A DNA stretch of 64,000 nt from NCBI RefSeq assembly GCF_039537965.1, contig NZ_BAABBM010000001.1, positions 186,001 through 250,000 of the forward strand, in the 5' to 3' direction. How positions within the stretch are numbered: the stretch's first letter is position 1; each line of letters starts with the position of its first letter. The notes below the pieces were generated by a model, which searched no databases, was not told where the DNA came from, and saw only the letters and a program-made list of their open reading frames with translations. The stretch comes from Sphingomonas limnosediminicola. Lineage in GTDB: Bacteria; Pseudomonadota; Alphaproteobacteria; Sphingomonadales; Sphingomonadaceae. A program made the translations under genes and the position numbers. Of this stretch, positions 34,755 to 45,162 are shown piece by piece.

Positions 34755-37700
34755 ATGTCCAACCGCATCAAGCCGCTTCATCAACTTCATGGCGACCAGG
34801 CACGTGCCGCCGATCCACGCGCGCACGCCGCTTTGTCCGCCTCGGCGGGGACAGGGAAGACGCAGGTCCTGACGGGCCGGGTGCTGCGGCTGTTGCTCTC
34901 GGGCGCGGCGCCCGAGACGATCCTCTGCCTTACGTTCACCAAGGCCGCGGCCGCGGAAATGGCAAACCGCATCGGCGCGCGCCTTGCGGCCTGGGTGCGG
35001 ATGAAGGAGGCCGACCTCAAGAAGGATTTGTTCGCCCTCGGTGAGCGCAACGATCCTGTGACCGTGCAGCGTGCGCGCCGCCTCTTCGCCAAGGTGCTGG
35101 ACGCCCCGGGCGGACTGCGCATCCAGACGATCCACGCCTTCGCGCAGACGCTGTTGGCGTCGTTCCCGGCGGAGGCGGGAATCGCGCCTGGTTTCCAGCC
35201 GCTGGAGGGCCGGGCCGAGCAGGAACTCGGGCGGACAACTTTAGCGAACCTTCTCGCCGACGCCGAAGCGAGCGGCAACGAACAGCTGTTGCGCGACGTG
35301 CAGTGCCTAAGCCTTCGTCTCGGCGAGGCGGCTGCAGTCGATTATCTGATGCGTTGCGCGCGTTCGCAGGAAGCGCTCAGCGGGCTCGGTCCCGCGGAAG
35401 GCATCGAGGACAAGGTCCGCGCCGTGATGAATCTGCCCGAGGGTGCGGTCGAAGATTATCTCGCACACCATTGCTCCGACGACCGGTTCGACTGCGACCT
35501 GCTGCGCGCGGTCTCGAATGCAAACCGGAGATGGGGGACCTCGACCGGTGCCAATATCGTGGAGCAGGTCGAACGCTGGCTTGGCATGACGGCCACGGAG
35601 CGCGCGGCTGCTTTGCCGGAACTTGCGTTGATCGCGTTCACAGGATCCGGCGATGTTCGCAAGGTGTCGGCTGGGCAGCGCAAGGCAGATCCTGATTACG
35701 ATCAGCACGTGGAGAGGCTCGCCGGGGAGATCGGCGAGCTTCTTCGGATCCAGAGCGCTGCCCGTCTCGCCTGCGACATGGCCGCCGGCCTTCGCGCAGG
35801 CCAAGCGTTCGCCGAGGCTTATGCTCATGCCAAGCGCGCTGCTGGCGTTGCCGACTTCGACGACCTGATCAGATGGACGCGCCGCTTGCTTGCGCAACCT
35901 GGCATGGGTGAATGGGTGCGTTACAAGCTCGACCAGCGCACCGATCATATCCTCGTCGATGAGGCACAGGACACGAATGCTGCGCAGTGGGACATCGTCC
36001 GCGCGCTCGCCGAGGAATATTTCAGCGGCTCTCCCGAAGCGGAGCGGCGGACCCGCACCTTGTTCATGGTCGGCGACTTCAAGCAGGCGATCTACGGCTT
36101 TCAGGGAACGGACCCGCGCGAATTCGACAAGATGCGCTCGGACGTGCGGGAACGCTCAGAAGCGTTGCGGTCGGAAGAGGACTCGTTCCTCGAATTCCGC
36201 GATCTGTCGATCAACGCCAGCTACCGTTCCGCTCAGGCCGTCTTGGACACCGTCGATGCGGTCATCGGCGACGTGGGCTTCCGCGAGATGGGTCTGCCCG
36301 AAGTCCCGCCGCCACACGAAGCGCACCATTCCGCGCGGCCCGGCGTCGTCGAGTTGTGGAAGCCGTTCGCTCTGGAAGGCGAGAACGGCGATGAAGGGGA
36401 GGAAGGCTGGCTCGACGAGGACGTGAGGCAATATGCCGACCGCATTGCCGAGCAGGTGCACGAGTGGATCGACCAGGCGCCGGTTCTCGATTCGACGAGG
36501 CGGGCGCTGACACCCGGCGATATCCTGATCCTCGTGCGGAGCCGCAGCGAGCTTGCGTCCCTCATCGTCGCCCGTCTTTTTCAGCGGCGCGTGGCCGTCG
36601 CGGGTATCGACCGGCTGTTCCTGTCGAAGCCATTCGCCGTGCGCGACTTGCTGGCGGCAGTAACGTTCGCCGTCCAGCCGCTCGACGACCTCAACCTTGC
36701 CAACCTGCTGGTGTCCCCGCTGATCGGCTGGGGCCAGCAGCAGCTCTTCGATCTCGCTTTTGGCCGTGAGAAGACGCCTCTGTGGCGGGCACTCCGCGAG
36801 CGAGTAGGCGAACGCGACGATTTTGCGACAGCCCACGGACAGCTCGGCGACCTTCTGGCGATGGCGGATTATACCACGCCCTCGCAATTCTTGGAGACGA
36901 TCCTCTCGGGGCCACTCGGCGGACGCCGCAGGCTCTACGGTCGGCTCGGGCTTGCCGCGCGCGACCCAATCGATGAACTCATGACAGCCGCGTTGATGTT
37001 CGAGCGGAGCGACATTCCATCCTTGGAGCGTTTCCACGCCTGGTTTGCGCGCGGCGACGTCGAGATCCAGCGCGATCCCTCCGAACGCGCGAACGTAGTG
37101 CGTGTGATGACTGTCCACGGCGCCAAGGGGCTCGAAGCGCCGTATGTCATTCTCGCCGACGCTACCGTCGACCCCGCTAATCTGGGAAGGCGTAATCCGC
37201 CGCTCAGCCTGCCGGTCGGCGGCAAGAACGTGCCGGTGATCCGGTCGAGACGCTCCGAACTCGTGCCGCCATTCGATACGATCATCGCGACCGAGCAGGC
37301 GCGAGATCTCGAGGAACATTGGCGGCTGCTCTATGTCGCCATGACGCGGGCCAGCGAGCGGCTCGTCGTCGCTGGCATCGCGCCGAGCCGTGGCGAGGCC
37401 GAGAATAGCTGGCACAAGCGCGTCGAGCGGGCGCTTATCAACCTCGGCGCCGTATCTGAAACCGATGACCGCTGGAGCGCCGTGACCCGTTATCGTGGTG
37501 CGGTTGCGACGCTCCGCCACCCCGCCAAGTCTTCCCGGGTCGAGCGCGTGCCGCCACCAGTTCCGAGTTGGGCGCGCTCGGTTGCGCCAATCGAGCCCCG
37601 TCCGCCCCGTCCGCTGGCCCCGTCGCAAGTGACCGAGGACCGCGAGCCCGCTCCGCCACCGACTGAACAGTCGCGTATGGCTGCGCGCCGCGGGACCTTG

Positions 37701-38141
37701 ATCCATCAGTTGCTCGAGCGGCTCGCGGACGTCGAGCCCGGTCATCGCCGCCAGCGCGCCGCCGATTGGCTCGAAAGATCCGCAGGCCTTTCCGACGTCG
37801 GGCAGCGGGCTGAGATCGCCGATCAGGTCTGCCACGTCCTCTCCGACGATCGCTTCTCCGATTTGTTCGGTCCCAACTCGCTAGGGGAAGCGCCATTGGC
37901 GGCGACCTTGCCCGACGGGCGCGTCATCGCCGGCACGGCCGACCGGCTGCTCATCGAAGAGGCGCAAGTCTCGGTACTCGACTTCAAGACTGGCCGCGTG
38001 CCTGACGAGGACGATCGCATTCCCGCATCGCACCGCGCCCAGATGCAGGCATATGTTGAAGCGCTCCGAGTGATATTCCCGGGCAGGACCATCCGTGCGG
38101 CGCTTCTCTATACCAACGGGCCGCAGCTGTTCGAACTGTAG
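34755..38141 (+). CDS. addA: double-strand break repair helicase AddA
   Basis: AddA is the UvrD-family helicase subunit with a C-terminal nuclease. The 1128-residue protein has Walker [12 protein letters not shown] near residue 33, [15 protein letters not shown] (motif Ia), [14 protein letters not shown] (motif II), [14 protein letters not shown] (III), [17 protein letters not shown] (V), [15 protein letters not shown] (VI) and the nuclease motif [10 protein letters not shown]. It lies 181 bases after addB, with the antisense small gene between. trxA follows, a common alphaproteobacterial arrangement. Confidence 0.96.
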   Translation: MSNRIKPLHQLHGDQARAADPRAHAALSASAGTGKTQVLTGRVLRLLLSGAAPETILCLTFTKAAAAEMANRIGARLAAWVRMKEADLKKDLFALGERNDPVTVQRARRLFAKVLDAPGGLRIQTIHAFAQTLLASFPAEAGIAPGFQPLEGRAEQELGRTTLANLLADAEASGNEQLLRDVQCLSLRLGEAAAVDYLMRCARSQEALSGLGPAEGIEDKVRAVMNLPEGAVEDYLAHHCSDDRFDCDLLRAVSNANRRWGTSTGANIVEQVERWLGMTATERAAALPELALIAFTGSGDVRKVSAGQRKADPDYDQHVERLAGEIGELLRIQSAARLACDMAAGLRAGQAFAEAYAHAKRAAGVADFDDLIRWTRRLLAQPGMGEWVRYKLDQRTDHILVDEAQDTNAAQWDIVRALAEEYFSGSPEAERRTRTLFMVGDFKQAIYGFQGTDPREFDKMRSDVRERSEALRSEEDSFLEFRDLSINASYRSAQAVLDTVDAVIGDVGFREMGLPEVPPPHEAHHSARPGVVELWKPFALEGENGDEGEEGWLDEDVRQYADRIAEQVHEWIDQAPVLDSTRRALTPGDILILVRSRSELASLIVARLFQRRVAVAGIDRLFLSKPFAVRDLLAAVTFAVQPLDDLNLANLLVSPLIGWGQQQLFDLAFGREKTPLWRALRERVGERDDFATAHGQLGDLLAMADYTTPSQFLETILSGPLGGRRRLYGRLGLAARDPIDELMTAALMFERSDIPSLERFHAWFARGDVEIQRDPSERANVVRVMTVHGAKGLEAPYVILADATVDPANLGRRNPPLSLPVGGKNVPVIRSRRSELVPPFDTIIATEQARDLEEHWRLLYVAMTRASERLVVAGIAPSRGEAENSWHKRVERALINLGAVSETDDRWSAVTRYRGAVATLRHPAKSSRVERVPPPVPSWARSVAPIEPRPPRPLAPSQVTEDREPAPPPTEQSRMAARRGTLIHQLLERLADVEPGHRRQRAADWLERSAGLSDVGQRAEIADQVCHVLSDDRFSDLFGPNSLGEAPLAATLPDGRVIAGTADRLLIEEAQVSVLDFKTGRVPDEDDRIPASHRAQMQAYVEALRVIFPGRTIRAALLYTNGPQLFEL

Positions 38142-38211
38142 TCTTGAGGGTGGTCGACCGACCGCCCATATGTCCGTTAACTTATACACTCGTGCAGGAG
38201 AGTCGTTCGTC

Positions 38212-38559
38212 ATGGTCACCAAGACGGTCACCGATCAAAGTTTCGCCACCGATGTTCTGGGGTCTGACGGGCCCGTCCTCGTCGATTTCTGGGCCGAATG
38301 GTGCGGTCCGTGCCGGATGATCGCGCCGGCGCTTGAGGAAATCGCCAATGATCTCGGCGGCAAGGTCACCGTCGCGAAGCTCAACATCGACGAGAATCCG
38401 GATACGCCGGGCCGTTACGGCGTCCGCGGCATCCCAACGATGCTGCTCTTCAAGGGCGGCCAGCCGGTCGCGCAGAAGGTTGGCGCCGCGCCGCGCAGCC
38501 AGATCCAGCAGTGGCTTGAAAGCAACCTCGACGCCGCCAGCCAATCGAACGCCGGCTAA
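38212..38559 (+). CDS. trxA: thioredoxin
   Basis: The 115-residue protein reduces disulfides in the cytoplasm. The active site is WCGPC with Cys31 and Cys34, followed by [20 protein letters not shown] with the conserved cis-Pro. GGAG at 38197-38200 precedes the ATG at 38212 by 11 bases; an upstream in-frame ATG at 38170 would add 14 residues and is less likely. A short polar tail extends it slightly beyond the usual 105-109 residues. Confidence 0.96.
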   Translation: MVTKTVTDQSFATDVLGSDGPVLVDFWAEWCGPCRMIAPALEEIANDLGGKVTVAKLNIDENPDTPGRYGVRGIPTMLLFKGGQPVAQKVGAAPRSQIQQWLESNLDAASQSNAG

Positions 38560-38568
38560 TTTAATATT

Positions 38569-39006
38569 TCACGCGGGCGGTTCGGTTCCGTCGAGCCCCC
38601 GCGTGTCCGGCCTGAATTTCTCGTGCCGCGGCAGGTCGTCCTTGGGTTCGAACCAGCCGATCTTGCTCCTCCAGAAGATGTGATAGCCGGGCTCGACGGC
38701 TTCAGGGTCATCAAGGGTGATGACGCTGAAATCCACCGTTTCGGGCTGGTGATCGACCTTCATCAGGAAGGGCGTTCCGCACTTTCCGCAGAACTCGCGA
38801 TGGCCAAAATTGGAAGAGGGAACGGACTTCACCAATTCCGCTCCTGACGTCCACACGAGATGGCCTTGCGGAACGCTCGCAAATACCATCGCCGGAGCTC
38901 CGCTATTGAGCTGGCAGGTGCGGCAGTGGCACCAGCCACAGTCGAAAGCCTCGCTCTTCAGCTCGTAGCGGACCGCGCCGCACATGCATCCGCCGGTCTG
39001 TCCCAT
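38569..39006 (-). CDS. GFA family zinc protein (second paralogue)
   Basis: The 145-residue protein carries GGCMCGAVRYEL, CHCRTCQLNSG and CGKCGTPF, the GFA zinc motifs, and PGYHIFWRSKIGWFE near the C-terminus, a pattern of the CENP-V-like branch. It is divergent from secA and convergent with trxA, with no partner gene on its strand. The substrate is unknown. Confidence 0.9.
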   Translation of the reverse strand: MGQTGGCMCGAVRYELKSEAFDCGWCHCRTCQLNSGAPAMVFASVPQGHLVWTSGAELVKSVPSSNFGHREFCGKCGTPFLMKVDHQPETVDFSVITLDDPEAVEPGYHIFWRSKIGWFEPKDDLPRHEKFRPDTRGLDGTEPPA

Positions 39007-39125
39007 ACACTACCCCTTAATTGACTACGGCTAGGGCGCTCCTTACATCGCCCGCGACAGTTTCCCGATAGCGTCGGCGAGTGGCTTCTTGCCATCCTGA
39101 ACGCTCGGATTTTTAAGGGATTTCC

Positions 39126-41861
39126 ATGTTCGCCTCAGTGGCAAAGAGCATCTTCGGATCGGCCAACGATCGCTATGTCCGCAGCCTCGGCAAATATGTC
39201 GACGCTATAAACGCGCTTGAGTCGAATATTTCCGCACTTTCCGACGATGAGCTGCGCGGCCAAACAGTCATTCTTCGCCAGCGCCTCGCGAACGGCGAAA
39301 AGCTCAACGATTTGATCCCTGAGGCCTTCGCTACCGTGCGAGAGGCGGCGGTCCGGACGCTTGGCCAGCGTCACTACGACGTCCAGCTAATCGGCGGCAT
39401 CGCGCTGCACCGCGGAGAAATCGCCGAAATGAAGACCGGCGAGGGTAAGACGCTGGTCGCGACGCTCGCGGTTTATCTCAATGCGCTCGAAGGGAAGGGC
39501 GTCCACGTCGTCACGGTCAACGACTATCTCGCCACCCGCGACGCGGGCTGGATGGGACAGGTCTACCGCTTCCTCGGCCTGACGGTCGGCGTCATCGTCC
39601 CGAACTTGACGGATGAGCAGCGCCGCGCGGCCTATAACGCCGACATCACCTACGCGACGAATAACGAACTCGGCTTCGACTATTTGCGCGACAATATGAA
39701 ATACAGCCGTGACCAGATGGTCCAGCGGCCGTTCAATTTCGCGATCGTCGACGAGGTGGACTCGATCCTGATCGACGAGGCCCGCACGCCTTTGATCATT
39801 TCGGGCCCGACCGACGACAAGTCGGATCTGTACATCTCGGTCGACAAGCTCGTGAAGACGCTCGTGCCGGCCGACTATGAAAAGGACGAGAAGCAGAAGA
39901 GCGTTGTCCTGACCGAAGACGGCACCGAAAAGTGCGAGCGCATGCTTGAAGAGGCCGGGCTGATCGAGGGGCGCAACCTCTACGACGTCGCCAACACGCA
40001 GGTCGTCCACCACCTGAACCAGGCCCTCAAGGCCAATGTGATGTTCAAGAAGGACATCGACTACATCGTGAAGGACGGGAAGGTCGTCATCATCGACGAA
40101 TTCACCGGTCGCATGATGGACGGGCGCCGCTGGTCCGACGGTCTTCACCAAGCCGTCGAAGCCAAGGAGGGCGTGGCCATTGAGCCGGAGAACCAGACGC
40201 TCGCTTCGATCACCTTCCAGAACTATTTCCGTATGTATCCGAAACTGTCGGGAATGACCGGCACGGCGATGACCGAGGCGCCGGAATTCTTCGACATCTA
40301 CAAGATGAACGTCGTTGCGATCCCGACCAACGTTCCCGTGCAGCGCGTCGACAATGACGACGAATTCTACAAGACGATGATCGAGAAGTTCGGCGCCATC
40401 ACCAAGGAGGTGAAGGAGAAGCAGGCGAAGGGCCAGCCGGTCCTGGTCGGCACCGTCTCGATCGAAAAGTCGGAGATGCTGTCCGAGTTTTTCGACAAGG
40501 AGGGCGTCAAGCATTCGGTGCTGAATGCGCGTTTCCACGAAACCGAAGCGCATATCGTGGCGCAGGCGGGTCGTGTCGGTGCCATCACTATCGCCACAAA
40601 CATGGCCGGCCGCGGCACCGACATTCAGCTTGGCGGCAACCTCGAGTTCCGGATGCAGGATGAATTCCCCGAGCTCGAAGCGGGCACGCCGGAGTATGAA
40701 GCGAAGGCCGAGCAGATCCGCGCTGAGATCGTCGCCGAGAAGCAGCATGTCCTCGACCTTGGCGGTCTTTTCGTGCTCGGCACCGAGCGCCACGAAAGCC
40801 GGCGCATCGATAACCAGCTCCGCGGTCGCTCAGGCCGCCAGGGCGACCCGGGCCTGTCGCGTTTCTACCTCAGCCTCGACGACGACCTTCTTCGCATCTT
40901 CGGGCCGCAGACCATGTTCGCGCGACTGATGAACAAGAACCTGGAGGACGGCGAAGCAATCGTCTCGCCGTGGATATCCAAGGCGATCGAGACCGCGCAG
41001 AAGAAGGTCGAGGCGCGCAACTACGACATCCGCAAACAGGTCGTCGAATTCGACGACGTGATGAACGACCAGCGCAAGGTCATCTACGAGCAGCGTGCCG
41101 ACATAATGGATGCCGAAAGCGTCAGCGATGTCATCAACGACATGCGCGCCGAGACTGCTTCGGCCCTCGTCGCCGTCAGCTGCCCCGAAGGCACCTACCC
41201 CGAACAATGGGACGTTGCCGGGCTCAAGGAAGCGATCGACGATGTCTTCAATCTCCAGCCGCCGGTCGACGACTGGATCGAGGAAGAAGCCGTCGAGCCG
41301 CAGATGATCAGCGATCGGCTGCAAAAGCTCGCCGATGACGCCATGGCGTCAAAGGTCGCGGAGAATGCGGACGTCGACTGGGTGCAGATCGAAAAGCAGA
41401 TCCTGATCCAAACGCTCGACCATCACTGGAAGGAGCATCTCGCCACACTCGATGCGTTGCGGCAGGTCATCCACCTTCGCAGCTACGCGCAGAAGAAGCC
41501 GATCGATGAGTATAAGCAGGAAGCCTTCCTGCTGTTTGAGCGACTGCTTGTTGCGATCCGCGAAGAGGTCACCCGGACCTTGATGCGGGCCCAGTTCCGG
41601 TTTGAAGAGCCTCCGCAGCCCGTGCTTCCGGATTTCATCACGCAGCACCTCGATCCGTTCTCGGGCGACGACGACAGCGCCGACATCGACGCCGCGACCG
41701 GGACTGTCCTGTCGAACCTGCCACCGCTCAGCATCCCGCAACCGCCGATGCCTCAGCGTGACGATACGGGCGAACTGGTTGAAGCTCCCGTCAGCCGCAA
41801 CGCTCCTTGTCCGTGCGGCTCAGGCCAGAAGTACAAGCATTGCCACGGACAGCTCGCGTAG
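39126..41861 (+). CDS. secA: preprotein translocase ATPase SecA
   Basis: SecA drives post-translational export through SecYEG. The 911-residue protein has Walker [14 protein letters not shown], the DEAD-like [20 protein letters not shown], the nucleotide-binding-domain 2 region with [35 protein letters not shown] text in two parts, the HSD/HWD region ending [11 protein letters not shown], and a C-terminal zinc motif [14 protein letters not shown]. All features are intact. putA begins 12 bases after the stop. Confidence 0.98.
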   Translation: MFASVAKSIFGSANDRYVRSLGKYVDAINALESNISALSDDELRGQTVILRQRLANGEKLNDLIPEAFATVREAAVRTLGQRHYDVQLIGGIALHRGEIAEMKTGEGKTLVATLAVYLNALEGKGVHVVTVNDYLATRDAGWMGQVYRFLGLTVGVIVPNLTDEQRRAAYNADITYATNNELGFDYLRDNMKYSRDQMVQRPFNFAIVDEVDSILIDEARTPLIISGPTDDKSDLYISVDKLVKTLVPADYEKDEKQKSVVLTEDGTEKCERMLEEAGLIEGRNLYDVANTQVVHHLNQALKANVMFKKDIDYIVKDGKVVIIDEFTGRMMDGRRWSDGLHQAVEAKEGVAIEPENQTLASITFQNYFRMYPKLSGMTGTAMTEAPEFFDIYKMNVVAIPTNVPVQRVDNDDEFYKTMIEKFGAITKEVKEKQAKGQPVLVGTVSIEKSEMLSEFFDKEGVKHSVLNARFHETEAHIVAQAGRVGAITIATNMAGRGTDIQLGGNLEFRMQDEFPELEAGTPEYEAKAEQIRAEIVAEKQHVLDLGGLFVLGTERHESRRIDNQLRGRSGRQGDPGLSRFYLSLDDDLLRIFGPQTMFARLMNKNLEDGEAIVSPWISKAIETAQKKVEARNYDIRKQVVEFDDVMNDQRKVIYEQRADIMDAESVSDVINDMRAETASALVAVSCPEGTYPEQWDVAGLKEAIDDVFNLQPPVDDWIEEEAVEPQMISDRLQKLADDAMASKVAENADVDWVQIEKQILIQTLDHHWKEHLATLDALRQVIHLRSYAQKKPIDEYKQEAFLLFERLLVAIREEVTRTLMRAQFRFEEPPQPVLPDFITQHLDPFSGDDDSADIDAATGTVLSNLPPLSIPQPPMPQRDDTGELVEAPVSRNAPCPCGSGQKYKHCHGQLA

Positions 41862-41872
41862 CCGCGGGCCCC

Positions 41873-44800
41873 GTGGTCCAGCCAGTCGATCGCACCGCGC
41901 TAAGGCGCGCCTATCGGCCTGACGAAGAGCGGGTCGTTGAGGAGCGCCTGCAGCAGGCGAAGCTCGCGCCTGAAACGCTCGGCGAGGCGACGGCCATCGC
42001 CCGCGAGCTCGTGAAGGGCGTGCGGGCGCACAAGCCGTCTGGCGTCGATGCGTTCCTTCGGACTTACGATCTGGGCTCCGACGAAGGCATCGCGATGATG
42101 TGCCTTGCCGAGGCGCTTCTCCGCATTCCCGATGCGCACACCGCCGACGAGTTGATTGCCGACAAGCTTTCGGGCGCCGACTGGTCGGACAAGCTTGGGC
42201 GTTCGGATTCGAGCTTCGTCAATGCGGCGACCTTCTCGCTGCTGCTGACGGGCCGGGTGCTTGAAGGCGCCCAGGATCGTTCGGACAATTGGAAGGCAGC
42301 GCTCGGCCGCGCCGTCGGTCGCCTCGGCGAGCCGGTGGTTCGAACCGCCGTGCGCGAGGCCATGAAGATTCTCGGCCGCAACTTCGTCTTCGGCCGGGAT
42401 ATCGACGAAGCGCTAAAGCGCGCGGCGCCGGAGCGGAAGCAAGGCCTAAGTCACAGCTTCGACATGCTTGGCGAGGCGGCGAAGACCTTCGTCGACGCCG
42501 ACCGCTACGCCGCCTCCTATCGCAGCGCGCTCGAAACAATCGCGACGAAGGCGAAGGATGGCTTCCGCCGCTCGCCTGGTATTTCCGTCAAGTTGACGGC
42601 GCTCCATCCGCGGTTCGAATTTCCCCACCGCGACGAAGCGCTGGCGGCGGTGATCCCGGTCGTCCGCGAGCTGGCACTCAAGGCGTCGAAGGCGGACGTC
42701 CACTTCACCATCGACGCGGAGGAAGCGGATCGGCTCGAGCTTCAACTCGATGTGTTCGAGGCCTTGCTTGCCGACGACGAGTTGTTCGCCAGCGGATGGG
42801 CCGGTTTTGGCATTGCGCTCCAGGCCTATCAGAAGCGCGCGGCGCCCCTGTGCGACTGGGTCATTGCCGCCGCGCGGGCGCATGGCCGCAAGCTCATGGT
42901 CCGCCTCGTTAAGGGCGCGTACTGGGATACGGAAATCAAGGCGGCCCAAGTCGGTGGACTAACCGACTATCCCGTCTTCACGCGTAAGGTGGCGACCGAC
43001 GTCTCCTATCTCGCCTGCGCAAAGAAGCTGCTCGATGCGAATGACGCGATCTACCCCGCCTTCGCGACGCACAATGCGAACACGATCGGCCAGGTGAAAG
43101 CGCTGGCTGGGAAGCGCGAGTTCGAGTTCCAGCGCCTCCACGGCATGGGCGAAGAGCTCTACGAGGAGCTCGCGCGGCTCGAGGACGGCATCGGAGACAA
43201 GCGTACTCCGGTTCGCATCTACGCACCGGTTGGCAGCCATAAGGAGCTACTTGCCTATCTCGTTCGCCGCCTGCTCGAGAACGGCGCGAATTCCAGCTTC
43301 GTCAACCGCATCGCCGACGAACAGGTTTCGCTCGACGAGCTGGTCCGCGATCCGGTGGCCGAGCTCGATGCGCTCAACCCCAAGCGCAATCCGAAGATTG
43401 TGTTGCCCACGAGCCTCTTCGGCGCCGGACGCCGCAACAGTGCCGGTGTCGACCTTAGCGATCCTTTGGTGCGCGAACCTTTGCTGGAACGTCTGAAAGC
43501 GCTCGAATCCCGCAACTGGGTCGCGAAGCCGGGAATTGGAAAGGGCGAGGGCAGGGCAATCAAGTCGCCCCACGATCAACGTGTGACGGTCGGGACCACG
43601 TTCGAAGCGACGGTCGATGAGGTCGATCGAATGGTCCGCGTAGCCCACGCCGCACAGGTAGGATGGGATGCGCTTGGTGGAGAGAAGCGTGCGCAGCTCC
43701 TGGAGCGAGCGGCAGACCTTTATGAAGCCCATGCGGAAGAGTTCTTCTCGCTCTGCACGCGCGAAGCTGGAAAGACCCTCATCGACGGCGTGCTCGAAGT
43801 GCGAGAAGCGGTGGATTTCCTGCGCTTCTACGCCTCGGAAGCGCGTCGCCAGTTCACAAAGCCGCTTCCACTTCCGGGTCCGACCGGAGAGCTGAACGAG
43901 CTGAGACTACATGGCCGCGGAGTGATCGCTGCCATTTCGCCGTGGAACTTCCCGCTGGCCATCTTCACCGGCCTCGTGTCGGCGCCATTGGCTGCGGGCA
44001 ATGCCGTTATCGCCAAGCCCGCCGGGCAGACCCCGCTGATCGCCGCCCTGGCGATCGAGCTAATGCATCAGGCCGGCATTCCAAAAGATGTGGTCCAACT
44101 CGCGCCCGGGTCCGGCAGCGTCGTGGGTGGTACGTTGACCGCGCATCCGCTGGTCGCTGGCGTAGTATTCACTGGCTCGACGGAAACTGCGCGCAGGATC
44201 AACAGGACGCTGGCCGAGCGTGATGGCCCGATCATTCCGTTCGTTGCTGAAACCGGCGGCCAGAACGCGATGATCGTGGATAGCTCTGCGCTGCCCGAGC
44301 AAGTGACGCGCGACGTCATCTCCTCGGCATTCCAGAGCGCCGGGCAGCGCTGCTCGGCTTTGCGCGTCCTGTTTGTCCAGGAAGATGTTTCCGACGGCAT
44401 GATCAAGATGATCGCTGGCGCGATGGATGCATTGAAGGTCGGCGATCCGTCCGACCTTGCGACCGACGTTGGCCCGGTTATCGACGAACCGGCCAAGAAG
44501 GTGCTCGATGAGCACATCGAGTGGCTCGACAAGAACGCGAAGAAGATCCGTCGGCTGGAGCCACCGAAGGAGGCAGCGAACGGATACTTCGTTCCTCCTG
44601 CATTTTATGAAATTCGGTCGCTAAGCGAATTGAACAGCGAAAACTTTGGCGCAGTTCTTCACGTCATCCGTTACGCCGGCGACGAGCTCGATAAGGTCGT
44701 CGAGGCGATCAACACGACTGGTTACGGACTGACCCTTGGATTGCAGAGCCGCATCGACACGGTTCGTGATTATGTCGAGGAGCATGCCCGCGTCGGCAAC

Positions 44801-44992
44801 TTCTACGTCAACCGCAACCAGATCGGCGCGGTGGTGGAAAGTCAGCCGTTTGGTGGCGAAGGCCTGAGCGGCACCGGCCCGAAAGCCGGCGGCCCGCATT
44901 ATGTGGCGCGCTTCGCAACGGAGCGAGTAACTTGCATCGACACTACGGCAGCGGGCGGCAACGCCTCGCTGATGGCCGCGCTCGAAGGATGA
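41873..44992 (+). CDS. putA: bifunctional proline dehydrogenase / L-glutamate gamma-semialdehyde dehydrogenase
   Basis: PutA oxidises proline to glutamate in two steps. The protein (about 1039 residues) has an N-terminal PRODH barrel (GISVKLTALHPRFE, MVRLVKGAYWDTEIK, ATHNANT, FQRLHGMGEELY) and a C-terminal aldehyde dehydrogenase (ISPWNFPLAIFTG, AETGGQNAMIVD with catalytic Glu, SAGQRCSALRVL with Cys827, QPFGGEGLSGTGPKAGGP). The DNA-binding ribbon-helix-helix found in enterobacterial PutA is absent, so autoregulation is not expected. GTG at 41873 is the only start after the secA stop before the conserved region; no clear ribosome binding site supports it. Confidence 0.95.
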   Translation: MVQPVDRTALRRAYRPDEERVVEERLQQAKLAPETLGEATAIARELVKGVRAHKPSGVDAFLRTYDLGSDEGIAMMCLAEALLRIPDAHTADELIADKLSGADWSDKLGRSDSSFVNAATFSLLLTGRVLEGAQDRSDNWKAALGRAVGRLGEPVVRTAVREAMKILGRNFVFGRDIDEALKRAAPERKQGLSHSFDMLGEAAKTFVDADRYAASYRSALETIATKAKDGFRRSPGISVKLTALHPRFEFPHRDEALAAVIPVVRELALKASKADVHFTIDAEEADRLELQLDVFEALLADDELFASGWAGFGIALQAYQKRAAPLCDWVIAAARAHGRKLMVRLVKGAYWDTEIKAAQVGGLTDYPVFTRKVATDVSYLACAKKLLDANDAIYPAFATHNANTIGQVKALAGKREFEFQRLHGMGEELYEELARLEDGIGDKRTPVRIYAPVGSHKELLAYLVRRLLENGANSSFVNRIADEQVSLDELVRDPVAELDALNPKRNPKIVLPTSLFGAGRRNSAGVDLSDPLVREPLLERLKALESRNWVAKPGIGKGEGRAIKSPHDQRVTVGTTFEATVDEVDRMVRVAHAAQVGWDALGGEKRAQLLERAADLYEAHAEEFFSLCTREAGKTLIDGVLEVREAVDFLRFYASEARRQFTKPLPLPGPTGELNELRLHGRGVIAAISPWNFPLAIFTGLVSAPLAAGNAVIAKPAGQTPLIAALAIELMHQAGIPKDVVQLAPGSGSVVGGTLTAHPLVAGVVFTGSTETARRINRTLAERDGPIIPFVAETGGQNAMIVDSSALPEQVTRDVISSAFQSAGQRCSALRVLFVQEDVSDGMIKMIAGAMDALKVGDPSDLATDVGPVIDEPAKKVLDEHIEWLDKNAKKIRRLEPPKEAANGYFVPPAFYEIRSLSELNSENFGAVLHVIRYAGDELDKVVEAINTTGYGLTLGLQSRIDTVRDYVEEHARVGNFYVNRNQIGAVVESQPFGGEGLSGTGPKAGGPHYVARFATERVTCIDTTAAGGNASLMAALEG

Positions 44993-44998
44993 CGCTTT

Positions 44999-45013
44999 GT
45001 CCCAGTCCGGGAC
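44999..45013. repeat. GTCCC-N5-GGGAC inverted repeat after putA
   Basis: GTCCC at 44999-45003 and GGGAC at 45009-45013 flank a five-base spacer, followed by TAGT. It starts six bases after the putA stop, with GCTTT before it. An almost identical arrangement follows the chemoreceptor gene (61322-61336). No U-run follows, so it is a weak terminator at best. Confidence 0.4.
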
Positions 45014-45102
45014 TAGTCTCGACTCTGCATTGATTTTGGTGCAAAAATAAGGGCTTGGGCGAGATGGGCGAGCAGGCTGCCGTCGTTCGGGTAGGGGATT
45101 TC

Positions 45103-45162
45103 ATGTCATTGGCAAATCGTAGGCGGTCACGGCCAAGCCGTGCTGCAGGGGATCCGGCGTGA
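45103..45162 (+). CDS. possible 19-codon leader peptide coupled to the secretion ATPase
   Basis: ATG at 45103 opens a 19-codon frame (MSLANRRRSRPSRAAGDPA) whose TGA at 45160-45162 overlaps the GTG start of the ATPase (GTGA). GGGG lies 6-9 bases upstream of the ATG. The peptide is very Arg-rich. It could couple ribosome delivery to a GTG start that lacks its own binding site, or may be chance. Confidence 0.25.
   Translation: MSLANRRRSRPSRAAGDPA

Noticed and set aside
36156..37835. Open frame of 559 codons on the minus strand inside addA
   Set aside because: It mirrors the strong AddA coding frame, has shadow-type composition rich in Arg, Gly and Glu, and no recognisable domain.
39387..40793. 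Open frame of 468 codons antisense to secA
   Set aside because: SecA motifs are complete on the plus strand; the antisense product is a His/Val/Asp-rich shadow typical of GC-rich genes.
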